A stretch of 64,000 nucleotides of DNA from Ipomoea triloba (Eukaryota; Streptophyta; Magnoliopsida; Solanales; Convolvulaceae): contig NC_044917.1 in assembly GCF_003576645.1 (NCBI RefSeq), positions 8,899,596 to 8,963,595 of the forward strand. The letters are read 5' to 3'. Position numbers and translations under genes: made by a program. The notes under the pieces are model-generated. The model was not told the DNA's origin, did no database searches, and saw only the letters and a program-made list of their open reading frames with translations. Below, piece after piece: positions 46,833 through 57,000 of this stretch (positions within the stretch are counted from its first letter, which is position 1; the number at the start of each line of letters is the position of its first letter).

Positions 46833-49800
46833 GTATAAATCGTGAAGACGCTTGAACCAGGCCCGAGGCGCTTGTTTCAACCCATATAAAGACCGCTTTA
46901 AATGACAAACGTGGTCAGGATGAAGTGGATCTTCGTAGCCAGGTGGCTGCTTCATATACACGGTTTCGGCCAAATGTCCATTCAAGAATGCAATGAACGT
47001 CTAGTTGGCGGAGAGTCTAGGAGTTAGAGACTGCAAGTGAAAAAAGCAGCCGAACTGTTGTTGGCTTGACTACTAGACTGAACGTGTCGAAAAAGTCCTC
47101 TCCGGCAACCTGATTATACCCTTTCGCGACGAGGCGTGCTTTGTAACGCTCTACTGAACCATCTGCTTTGCGCTTAGTGCGAAAAACCCACTTACATCCG
47201 ACAATGTTCATAGAGGGAGTAGCCGGTATTAAGTTCCAAGTGTTGTTGTGTAAAAGCGCATTGAATTCTTGGTCCATGGCGTCACGCCAATGTGGATGAC
47301 CAACTGCTTGGGAATAACAGGTAGGATCGGTGGTGGTATTGAGAGCATAGAATTGCTCCCCCGTGCCTTTCGTCTTGCGCCGGGTCCTCATAGTATGTCC
47401 TCCTCCTTGGACTCTTCCTGTGTCGAATTGAGTCTGTGAGGATGTGGACGTGTTAGCCCTAGTGGTGGCTTGGGCCGGAGAACCGAATGAGGGTGGCGGC
47501 TCAATAAGTAGCGGATCAGGTTCCACAGCTAGCGGTGGAGCTGTGGGCAGCGGAACAGGCTGTGAGTTAACAGGCGCAACAACCCATGGTAAGTGTGCCG
47601 GTGAGAGAGTATCCTGTGTAGCAGTCTGCAAAGCAAAAGGAAAAATACTTTCGTCAAACCGCACATGACGGCAGATAAAGACCTTCCCCGTGTCAAGGTC
47701 CAAACATCAGTATCCCCTATAAGAAACTGGGTAACCTAAGAAGACACAAAGTGTTGATTTGTATTCAATTTTATGACGATTGTATGATCTTAGGTAAGGG
47801 AAACACCGACACCCGAAGACCCGGAAAAAGGTATAAGGTGGGTGACTGCGATGCACACGATAGTATGGCGTGTCAAAGTTAATAGCGGACGAGGGTAGGC
47901 AATTTATTAAATACGTGGCTGACTCAAAGGCAAAGTCCCAATATTTTAGGGGAGTGGAACTTGTGGCTAGAAGGGCAAGACCCGTTTCAACTACGTGCCT
48001 ATTTCGGCGTTCTACCCTCCCATTTTGCTCGTGGGTATAGGCGCACGACTGACGGTGAATAATACCAAGGGACTCAATGGTGCTATGCAGGCGGCGGTAT
48101 TCGCCTCCTAAGTCGGACTGAATGGCTTTGATAGAACGTGAAAATTGCCGTTCTACCATCGCCCGAAAAACATCAAAAGTTTTATATATATATATATGAT
48201 TTTAACCTTAATGGATAAAACCAGCAAAAACGTGAGTAGTCATCTACAAATAAAACAAAATAACGACTACCAGAAACTGAAACAATTGGTGACGGACCCC
48301 AAATATCCGTATAGATTAAATCTAATACATTATTGCTACTGCGAGAAACCCTATCTAAAGGAAATCGGGCCGATTTGGCCATTTGACAAGCAGTACAAAG
48401 ATGAGCTGGATTGACTTTATTTGAGGTGACTGGACAGTGTTTGAGGACCCGATCCAAAGCTTGAGTGTGCGGGTGGCCTAGACGCTGATGCCATACACTA
48501 GAGGATGCTCTCGCGGAAAGAAAAGCGGAGTGAGTACGAGGGACGAGAAGCTTGTATAGACCTCCCGCAGTAGACCCTTTAAGAAGAACCGCCTGCGTTT
48601 TGGAATCCTTCACAAGAAACAAACTCTTATGAAACTCAAAAAACACATCGTTTTCATTTGTGAATTTGTAAACGGACAGTAATGGTAACGACAATTGAGG
48701 CACACATAGAATATTAGACATTTTTAATTGATGGGAATTAGAATAGATAACCGATCGGCCCACACGGGAAACGTCCAAACCTGCGCCGTTGCCAACCTTC
48801 AAGACGTCACCACCGGAATAGGCGGTCGAATGATCCACCATCTGATCATCAGGAGTTGTGTGTGACGTCGCCCCAGTGTCCGGGTACCACGCATCAACGC
48901 CGGTCTGAGCTGCACCATCAGTGGAGTACGCCACATTGGCATGGGGTTCAGGCCGATCAGTGTAACGCCTGAAGCAGGTCACGGCAGTGTGACCGTGTGA
49001 TCTGCATATTTGACATCGGGGATTGCCGCCTCGTCCACGGCCCTGGCCACCTCCATTTCGACCTCGACCATGCCTGCCGCGACCATTAGAGGAATTCCGA
49101 CCGCCATTGCTGCTTCGACCACGGCCAGCGAAGAACGCCTGCGAACCTGTCGTTGCCGATGTGTCTCCAGGCAGCAGCTCGTCGGAGTAAATGAACTCCT
49201 GAGACTGCAGATGATCGACAAGCTGAGGAATCGTCACCGGAGTACCAGCGACGGTGAGGGATCCGGCCATCTGTCTGTACTCCGGTCGAAGGCCGCGCAG
49301 CACATACAGTATCTGCTCCTCCGCCGACAACGGCCGCCCGGCGAGAGACAAGGCCTCGACTAGCATCTGGGCTTTGCCCAGGTATTCCGACGGCGTGGTG
49401 TTGCCCTGACGCAGCGTTTGGAATTGCCCTAGAAGGCTGAGGCAGCGCGATCGAGTGGAGGCGGTAATGGATTCCCATACCTCACGCGACGTTTCGCGCC
49501 CTACCGCTAAGTACATAACCTCATCGGACAATGAGGAAACTATCAGCGATAAAATGAGCTGATCTTGCTGAATCCAAGCGTGGTACGCGGGATTCGTGGG
49601 AGCAGTCATCAGAGCGACGGAGGTGCCCGTCGGCGTCGGCGATCCGAGGTTGGCCGGCGGACACGGCAAGCTGCCATCTAGGTAGCCCAAAAGACCCTGA
49701 CCTTTAAGAAAGGGATAGATTTGGGTACGCCAGTAGAGGTAGTTGCGGGAATTCAATCGTTGAGAGACAAGATGGTGGCCGGCCGTGAGGGGGTTTGGGG

Positions 49801-49861
49801 TGGCCAGAGGTGGCGCTGCGGTGGAAACTGTAACAGCGGTGGTGGTGGGAGGATTAGCCAT
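46832..49861 (-). pseudogene. Truncated Copia gag-pol (second element)
   Basis: On the minus strand from the ATG at 49861: gag, an intact CCHC knuckle (CQICRSHGHTAVTC), protease (WYPDTGATSHTT), GAG-pre-integrase (WHQRLGHPHT, CTACQMAKSARF) and integrase (DLIYTDIWGP, VLFVDDYSR). The frame shifts at an AT microsatellite (about 48183-48198) inside the integrase, resumes (AIQSDLGGEYRRL, EQNGRVERRNRH), meets TGA at 47707-47709, continues into reverse transcriptase (KARLVAKGYNQ), shifts again near 47010 and ends after [20 protein letters not shown] in an (ATT)n run. The rest of reverse transcriptase, RNase H and the 3' LTR are missing. Related to, but clearly distinct from, the plus-strand Copia at 37.6 kb. 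Confidence 0.9.
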
Positions 49862-49900
49862 TGGTTTAGGAAGATTTTGAGAGAAAATCGCCTAACACTG

Positions 49901-49909
49901 CTGATACCA
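49901..49909 (-). promoter_or_regulatory. Primer-binding site of the second Copia
   Basis: Minus strand reads tggtatcag after a catc end, as in the other Copia. The 5' LTR should extend from 49910 to the right, but without a second LTR its outer limit cannot be set. Confidence 0.7.
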
Positions 49910-50218
49910 GATGAACGAATGATTTCTGATTCAACTGACAAAGAGAGAGATACAGTCCTATAAGAAGGAGGACACAAAACTCTCCTATTCTATAGCTGTT
50001 ACAATATTGACTGAGTACTAATATAATAATAAAACTATACACAATATTATAAAGAGTACTTAGACTATGGTTAATATCTCCAAATGATGAATTGCAATGG
50101 GGTACCCCCCATGAATTGCAATTCGGTGGAGAGGAGGGGCAATTGTGTTGGTATAAAGACAATTTTGCATCTCCTCCCATACCCTTTGTATTTTTTTTAA
50201 ATTAAAAAAAAATTACAA
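49910..50218. other. Presumed 5' LTR of the second Copia and flank
   Basis: Contains the likely LTR of the truncated element, boundaries unknown. No gene recognised. Confidence 0.4.
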
Positions 50219-50473
50219 CCTCCGTTCCATTTTGTTTGTCTGATTCGATTAACGAGGCTTGACTGAAGTTATTTTTAATTCAAATTTTCCTAATATTACG
50301 TTTAGTATTAGTATATAAAATTTATATATTTAGAAACTACATTAAAAGTACTATTAAAAACAAAAAATCAAATTTAAAAATAATTAAAAATTATTAAAGA
50401 AAATAAGCAATGAAGAAAGAGTTGGTTTGACTAATGAATAGTAAACATGACAGGTAAAATGGGACAGAGGGAG
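50219..50473. mobile_element. Stowaway-like MITE
   Basis: Ends cctccgttccattttgtttg and aaaatgggacagagggag are inverted. The internal sequence (ttcgattaacgaggcttgac, aatttatatatttagaaact) is shared with the copy at 51899-52137. Confidence 0.7.
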
Positions 50474-50535
50474 TATTATTCTTTTTTTTTTAAATAATAA
50501 TAATAATTATTATTATTATTATTATTTTTGAAAGA

Positions 50536-50573
<38 letters not shown>

Positions 50574-51387
50574 TACTACTACTACTACTAGTACTACAAC
50601 ATATACTACAACATAAGGACATTTTAGTCATTTTATGCTTCTTACATTTCAATTCCCTGTACTCCTATTCTTGCATACCAAACACTGTAATTTCAATTCC
50701 TACTTTATTCATCGAATTGCAATTCCACCGAATTACCATTCTTTTCCCCCTTAATTCCTTCCTCTCAACCAAAAGCCCCGTAAAAGTTTTATATGAGGTA
50801 GGAGTTGTGTTAACTAAGTAGTGGGAGGATTTTGAAAAATTTTATACAGATATCCTATCAATATAGATAACACAATATTGCTTAGTTATGTTGACCAAAT
50901 TCTTATTACTTAAAACCTAGTCAAATGTTGCATCAGATAAATATTTAATATAATTATAACCATAAACATAATGATATATAATATATATAGGGAAAACATT
51001 ATAGATGGTTGCTACAAGCGAGGGTCTAACAAAGCCACTTGTGGTAAACTCATGATGATACATGACAAATTGGCTAAGGCATAAGCAGAACAGAAGCCTA
51101 GGCTCATGTTTTTCATGGAATTCATACGGCCTTGAGTAGCAGCTTTTACCAAGTCATCCGCCTAGCTAGTTTTTCTCGAGTCATCGTCGTTGAGAGTGAT
51201 TTAGAAGTAATCATTCGGTGTATGAGAGGAACCAAAATTCTCAAAGGAGTTGCAACTTGCAAGTAATATAATATTACCGAAGCATGCAAAAGAGAGAGAG
51301 AGAGATTTATGAATTTTCAACTCTCCCATGTGTTAAAGGAGCAAAATAAATTCTTGTCACGAGCTGGACTTGAACTAGTGAACTACC
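50474..51387. other. Spacer with (ATT)n/(ACT)n
   Basis: A microsatellite of att then act units runs from about 50500 to 50590. Sequence 50990-51330 has no recognised gene. A ga-repeat lies near 51292. Confidence 0.4.
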
Positions 51388-51499
51388 TTTGAATCCATTT
51401 AATACTGATGATTCTTCTCAGCTTTTGAGTGAAAATTTAAGTTGTTAAGTTCTAATGATATCTTTGAGAATGAACTTTAAGCAGATTTCACATGTTGAA
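51388..51499 (+). pseudogene. Fragment of a CBP60 last exon
   Basis: About 110 bp matches positions 35294-35402 of the CBP60-3 last exon at roughly 80-85 percent by eye (tttgaatccatttaatactg against ctgaatccatctaatactga; cagcttttgagt; ttgttaagttctaatgatat). Indels destroy the frame. On both sides lies a diverged direct repeat of about 60 bp (51328-51388 and 51490-51551, ggagcaaaataaatt and gacttgaac). Confidence 0.75.
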
Positions 51500-51898
51500 G
51501 GAGCAAAATAAATTATTTTTCATGAGTTGGACTTGAACAGAGAACTACCTCACATTTCATTTTGATCGTGATAGAGCACTATTTGATTAACTTCTCTCTT
51601 CACCATATTCGGGATGTCTAGATTCTTGAGCACCCCATATTGCCTTTTAGTGCAGCCTAGAGGCTGTTTGGCTCAGGATCCCAAAATTGCGTCACGTCTA
51701 ATTGTACGGGTGCTCTCCCATCATTTTCCATCAAAAAAAAATTATACTTTTAAAATGAATAATGTTATATCGTAGTTCTCATAAAAAAATGTTATAACGT
51801 AGTAATACGAAACACTTAGTAAGCAGTAGAGTGATAATAGCGGAGTTTTGACTTGAAAATCAACTAATCATATGTTAGTTTGATGATTTGATTAGTTA

Positions 51899-52137
51899 CT
51901 CATTCTATCCCATTTTATGTGTCTGGTTCGATTAACGAGCTAAGAGTTGATTGAAGTTATTTTTAATCTAAATTTTCCTAATATCAAGTTTAATATTAAT
52001 ATACAAAATTTATATATTTAGAAACTACACTAAAATACTATTAAACACACAAAAAATCAAATTTAAATATAAGTAAAAATACTAAAGAAAAAAATAGTTG
52101 AGTTGAAGTATGATAGATAAAATAGGAGAGAGTGAGA
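51899..52137. mobile_element. Stowaway-like MITE
   Basis: Ends ctcattctatcccatttta and aaaataggagagagtgag; interior shared with 50219-50473 (ggttcgattaacgagc, aatttatatatttagaaact). Confidence 0.65.
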
Positions 52138-52501
52138 GTATCAGTTTTATTGAAAATCAACGAATCATCTGTTAGTTTAATTAGTTACTCCGTATTAGTT
52201 ATCAACAAATGATGTAGTAGCACAGAGGCCACATGAGGTGGACAACCACACGAGTAGTGTTGAAATGTACAAATTGTCTTCCCAAAAATGTGTACAGAAC
52301 AGTGAGAACACGCATTGGCGTGGGACCGATCTACACTATAAAACAACGAAGCCGAGGAATGCGTCTCCATATCTTTGCAGTTAGTTTGCTTTCAAAATCT
52401 TTGCTTTTTGTCTCAGTTCCACAACTAAAATCTTTGCTTTTGTCTCAGTTCCACAACTAACTAACTGCGCCAAAAAAGGCTTCAATTCGCTACCGGTCAC
52501 C

Positions 52502-55500
52502 ATGTCCAGCGTTATGCAGTCGGAGGAACTCGCGAACTTTGGATCACTGGCACAAACCGGCGGCTCAGATGATGGTGGACTTTTGAATATAGCTAAGTAA
52601 GTCAACCCCCACCCTTCCCCATAAGATTTTTTTTTTATCCTCACATTTCTTTCTGTTTGGTTCAATCTCTTTGTAAGCAGTCTAGAAAGGGTTATTGAAG
52701 TGTTGGTGATTCGCACCATTAACCGCGTTTTGGAGCCGACCATGGCGGACTTGTTCCGTAGAGTTGTAAGTCTACTATACATTACATTTTGCCAACCACA
52801 AATTTTGTAACATAGTTTTAGTTCATGTACTGTTGTTATATCTTCAATTTGTGGTTGTTCTGGGATAGGCAAGTTTCATCCCTTTGGTGATAGATGGAGA
52901 TTTGTGTTAATTACACTATTTGCTCAAGAGTGTCTTGTGATTTCTGGGAGGAAATATATCTCCCATTTTTGCTATTCAGATGATTAATTACTTGTGTGAT
53001 TTGTCACTTGAGAAAACCACAATTGTCACTGCCTTTCAGATTCACTAATTCTTGCTCAGCATATGATTATATAATTTGCCTAGGGAAAGTTATGAATTTT
53101 AGGAATTGTTTGAATACAAAAATGATTGTGTATCAATTGCTTTAGTTTGATCAATTCCAATACATGTGAGATCCTTTTTATATATCTTGTAATTTTAGTT
53201 CTTCAACTTTTTTTGAGTGACAAGGGAAACTCGCAATCACTACCAAAGGTGTGCAATGAATAAAATCTGACTTGTGACCCTAGCTGATAAAGGACCCCTG
53301 TAAACCAGCTTAGGTTGCACCTAGCTGATCTGCTCAAATCAAGAAGCCCAATAGGCTGCTCCTACTGGGAGTTTAACTTGTAATCTCGTGGTTATCAAGT
53401 CAATAGCCCAATCAACTTGGCTGGGGTTTCCCTCATAATTCATGAACTTTGATAGGTTTGCTGTCAAACACTCAAACTCCATGTTTATGGAACCAGACAC
53501 CAAGTTAGAACATTGTTCGTATGTTTGTTGCATATGAGACTTGAAGCTAACCTATATCAACTCACCCCCACTTAATGTTGATACCCTAAATACTGGTCCT
53601 TGGTATACTGTGGATCTTGTGCACGAGGTTACTTGGTGTACCTTTGATTTGAGTGAACATTTGCACCCCAAGGCAATGAACATTTATTCCAAACTAATGA
53701 GTCATGAGTGTTGCTGCTCACAACCCAAAGCATAGTGGACTAGGGAGGGTCCGCTATATTATTCGCTAACTATTCAGTCTACTGGTTGTATTGTTTTTCC
53801 AGGTAAGAAAGGAACTTGAGGAGGCACAGTTGAAGCTTATGGGTAGTTTTAAAGGGTAATGACACTCTGGGCTGGGCTGACTAGGATTTCATATCATTAT
53901 TGAGCTTTCTCTCAAACCATTAGATGAATTTTTGGTCTCAGGAATCCAGAGAATGAAAATCACACTTCCAATCCAATTCCAAGGTGCCTGAAGCTAAAGT
54001 TCCTGCAAACAGTTTCTGATCTTGTCCTCACAGGCAAGGAAATCAAGGGTGAAGGAGGCTGTGTTCTAAAGGTGGCTTTACTCGATGACCTTACTGAAGA
54101 GGTCATTGAAACTGGGAGTGAGGCCTCTGCCGAGATAGAAATTGTTGCTCTTCAAAGGGAGTTGGATGATGCTGTCGAAGATAACTGGACATCTCAAGTG
54201 TTCAACGAATCTATCATAACAGTGAATCGTGCTAACAAATCTCTTCTTCAAGGAAACGTGCGCTTGAAGCTGAATAAAGGCATTGGAATTTTGCAAAACT
54301 TTAAGTTCAGGCAGTGCTCAGGTTGGACGAGCAACTGCAAGTACATGCTGGGAGCAAGAGTTGTTGGCGGTGCATCCAGTGGAACCGTAGTAAAAGAAGC
54401 AAAAACGAAATCCTTCACAGTGAAGGATAGCCGTGCCCAATGTAAGTAGTCTGCAACTATACAATACCTCTTCTGGTGAGAAACAATCTAGAAATAAATT
54501 GCTGATTTACTCATATGAACCTGAAAGCTACTTGAAACTGTGAAATAAAAATAGTATACAGAATAGTACGTGACTCTAACATCTCTGTTCGTTCTTGCCT
54601 GAATTGAACAAGATAAACGCAAGAAGATCAGGATAGCTAATTAATGTGATTTAAAGGTAACTATTGCTTGTTTATTGCAGTGTACAAGAAGCATGAGTTC
54701 CCAGATTTATCTGATGATGTATGGCGATTAAAAAATATTGACAGAAAGGGCAAAATTTATGATCGCTTAAAGAGGGAACAAGTTGAAACTGTTGAGAAGT
54801 TCCTTGTTCGACTCCTCAGTGACTCTGAGCACCTTAAAGAAGTAATTGCTTTCTTCTCATTCTTTTGAGCTCACTCTGTTAAAATGCTTTTTCATATATG
54901 AACATGTTTTTTTATAGCTCAAAGGAATATATAATCTGCTTCTAACAATTTGCTGAATCAATGGATGGTGATATTATGCTCATGTGTTTTAGTATACATG
55001 GTAAGCGACAATAGGTATATCTGTAATGGAAAAACATCAGTACATCCCTTTTCTGTTTTCTTTGTCCTTAAGTTTTTCTGTTTTGAAATTTTCCAACTTT
55101 TACTGGAAAATGAAGATTCCATGCCTCATTAATTTAGAGTTCAAAACCACAAGGTATGTTTCAGACAATAAGAAAGTTAATGTTGTCCAAAATAGTAACC
55201 AGGTGTTGGAAGTCTTGAATTTTTTATGTTTCTCCCTGCTTACAGTCCTAAGCCGTCAAACTGCTGCAATATCTGCAGATACTTCACATGCCACCAAAAT
55301 GTTGGACGGAGACGGTGAGCCATGCTCGAAGATGCAAAATTGATGAAAGGTTGTATTGCTATGCTGATTCTCAAGATACCCGGGTGGTTTTTGACCTTTT
55401 TGGAGAAGTGCTTGGACTTGTTCTGCAAGGCCAGTACAGAAGAACAGAAGTGTTATCCCCGGATGATAAGGCATGCTATTCTACTTGTTATGAATTCCTT

Positions 55501-56150
55501 CTTTTCTTTCTGTGCTATATTTGACTGTTTGCACTTGGCAATCAGTACAGGATAATGCTCTCAAGTTGAAGGAATCTGCATGCAGACACTGGAACGATAT
55601 AGTCAGATACAGTGATGAGAAAGAATTCATTCAACAACTGAACCCTTCAGATTCTATGGACATGGAGTGTCATAATGATAGGGAAGTAATAAATGAAAGT
55701 AGTTACTGTCCACGCGAAGCCACTTGTCTGAGCATTGGACGTAGTGGGCAAGATTTTGGTTCAATGAGCCCTATTAATGAAGATTTCTCTTATTATCCAA
55801 TTCATAGTCCTTCTTGGAGCAGTTGGGGGATGTCGAACAACTTCATGCTTGGACACGCCCCTTTTGAGTTAGTTGATAATCAGCAAAGTTATGGAAACAG
55901 TTCCACGTCCATACCCCCACTGGATGGTTCTTTAACAGAAGGGCACGCACTGAAGCACGCACTGAAGCGTTTGAGAATGGTGTTTCTTAAAGTGCATGCA
56001 CTGAAGCGTTTAAGAATGGTGTACCGTAAAGAGCATGCATTGAAGCATTGGAGAATGGCGTTCAGTGTTGTGAAGTCGTCTAAAAGAAAAGGAGGTGAAC
56101 CTTTGGGATTGCCAAATATTCATGCTCAGAAGAGGCTAAAAATCTTTTGA
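52502..56150 (+). CDS. CBP60-family calmodulin-binding protein (copy 4) with repeated C-terminal motif
   Basis: Seven-exon model, 561 residues: 52502-52596, 52681-52765, 53803-53855, 53942-54441, 54681-54841, 55279-55470, 55551-56150. Core motifs: ERVIEVLVIRTINRVLEPTM, RCLKLKFLQTVSDLVLTGKE, LKVALLDDLTEEV, TSNCKYMLGARVV, KTKSFTVKD, YKKHEFPDLSDDVWRLKNI, WTETVSHARRCKIDERLYCY and TRVVFDLFGEVLGLVLQGQY. The final intron uses a GC donor (ATAAG|gcatg), the only join that keeps the frame and aligns with the paralogs. Near the C-terminus a 39-bp unit is present three times (55956-56072), giving HALKRLRMVFLKV, HALKRLRMVYRKE and HALKHWRMAFSVV where the paralogs have one basic tryptophan helix. A basic tail follows (SSKRKGG, HAQKRLKIF). 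Likely a nuclear transcriptional regulator by family. Confidence 0.87.
53209..53430 (-). mobile_element. tRNA-derived SINE in intron 2 of CBP60-4
   Basis: Minus strand: ttgattgggctattgacttg (A-box region), ttacaagttaaactccc (B-box region), a tail ending gcgagtttcccttgtcactc and an A-run. Its 3' end matches the SINE at 2101-2296. Confidence 0.65.
55956..56072 (+). repeat. 39-bp coding tandem repeat, three units
   Basis: Units at 55956-55994, 55995-56033 and 56034-56072, each starting ca(c/t)gca(c/t)tgaagc. A 12-bp partial unit (cacgcactgaag) precedes the first at 55944-55955. The repeat stays in frame. Confidence 0.92.
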
Positions 56151-57000
56151 TCAAGATCATGCCATGAAATGACTCCATGGGTAAAACCAAACTTGGCTTC
56201 TCACTTCTCAGCCCATTGGTGATTGGACGTTACGCACTTGATTGTCTGAAATTGGTACATCGCTACTCTGCTCCTGATCTGATGGTCCTGTCTGTATGTT
56301 CACATATTACCCTGATTATTCCTCAACAATGCATTGGTATTTACCTACTGGATATCACTCTTTCTGCCATCGATTTGCTTTGTGGTTATATCAAGTTTCA
56401 ATCCAGATTCCAATCTTCGCACTAATGAGAAACTTGATCTGTGTCAATTACTGCATTTGATCAAAAACATTTCTTGGTGATTCTACAAGAGGTGTTTAAG
56501 CATGCAATTCAAGAGGAGAAGATGGCTTCGCGTTTGAACATGGGTTCAAGCAAGGATTGTTGAAACCATGACAGGAGGATGCTGAAAACATGGCTTAGCT
56601 TGTCAGTGTAATTCTACTCGTTTCGTGAACCAACCTTAGGTGTGGTTTAAATGCGAAAAACTCCATGTTGTGTTCCTGGGGCTCTGTAAATAATATGTAT
56701 GATTCTCTTTCTCTTCTTGTTTATCAAATGTGAATTTAGCCATTGTATGTCTGTATTGTTGCTGGTGGAAATAAGGTTAATAAAAAATAAATCATTTGTT
56801 AGTCTTTAAGACACAGAAAGATCATATATTTTCTCAAATATTCAGTCTGTAACCATATGTACATTATTACATGTAATTTCTGCTAAAGGTACCGAGAAAA
56901 AGAAAGCGTGGTATCTTGTACATTGGGGCACATTCTACACATGAAATGCAGGTAAAAACATAAGACTTTAATTTTCTGCAGTTCAGCATGCCTGAAATGT
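56151..57000. other. Convergent 3' region of CBP60-4 and the DCC gene
   Basis: The two genes face each other tail to tail across about 850 bp. The 3' untranslated regions are expected here; tggttaataaaaaataaatc near 56780 could serve as an AATAAA-like signal for CBP60-4. No other gene recognised. Confidence 0.45.
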
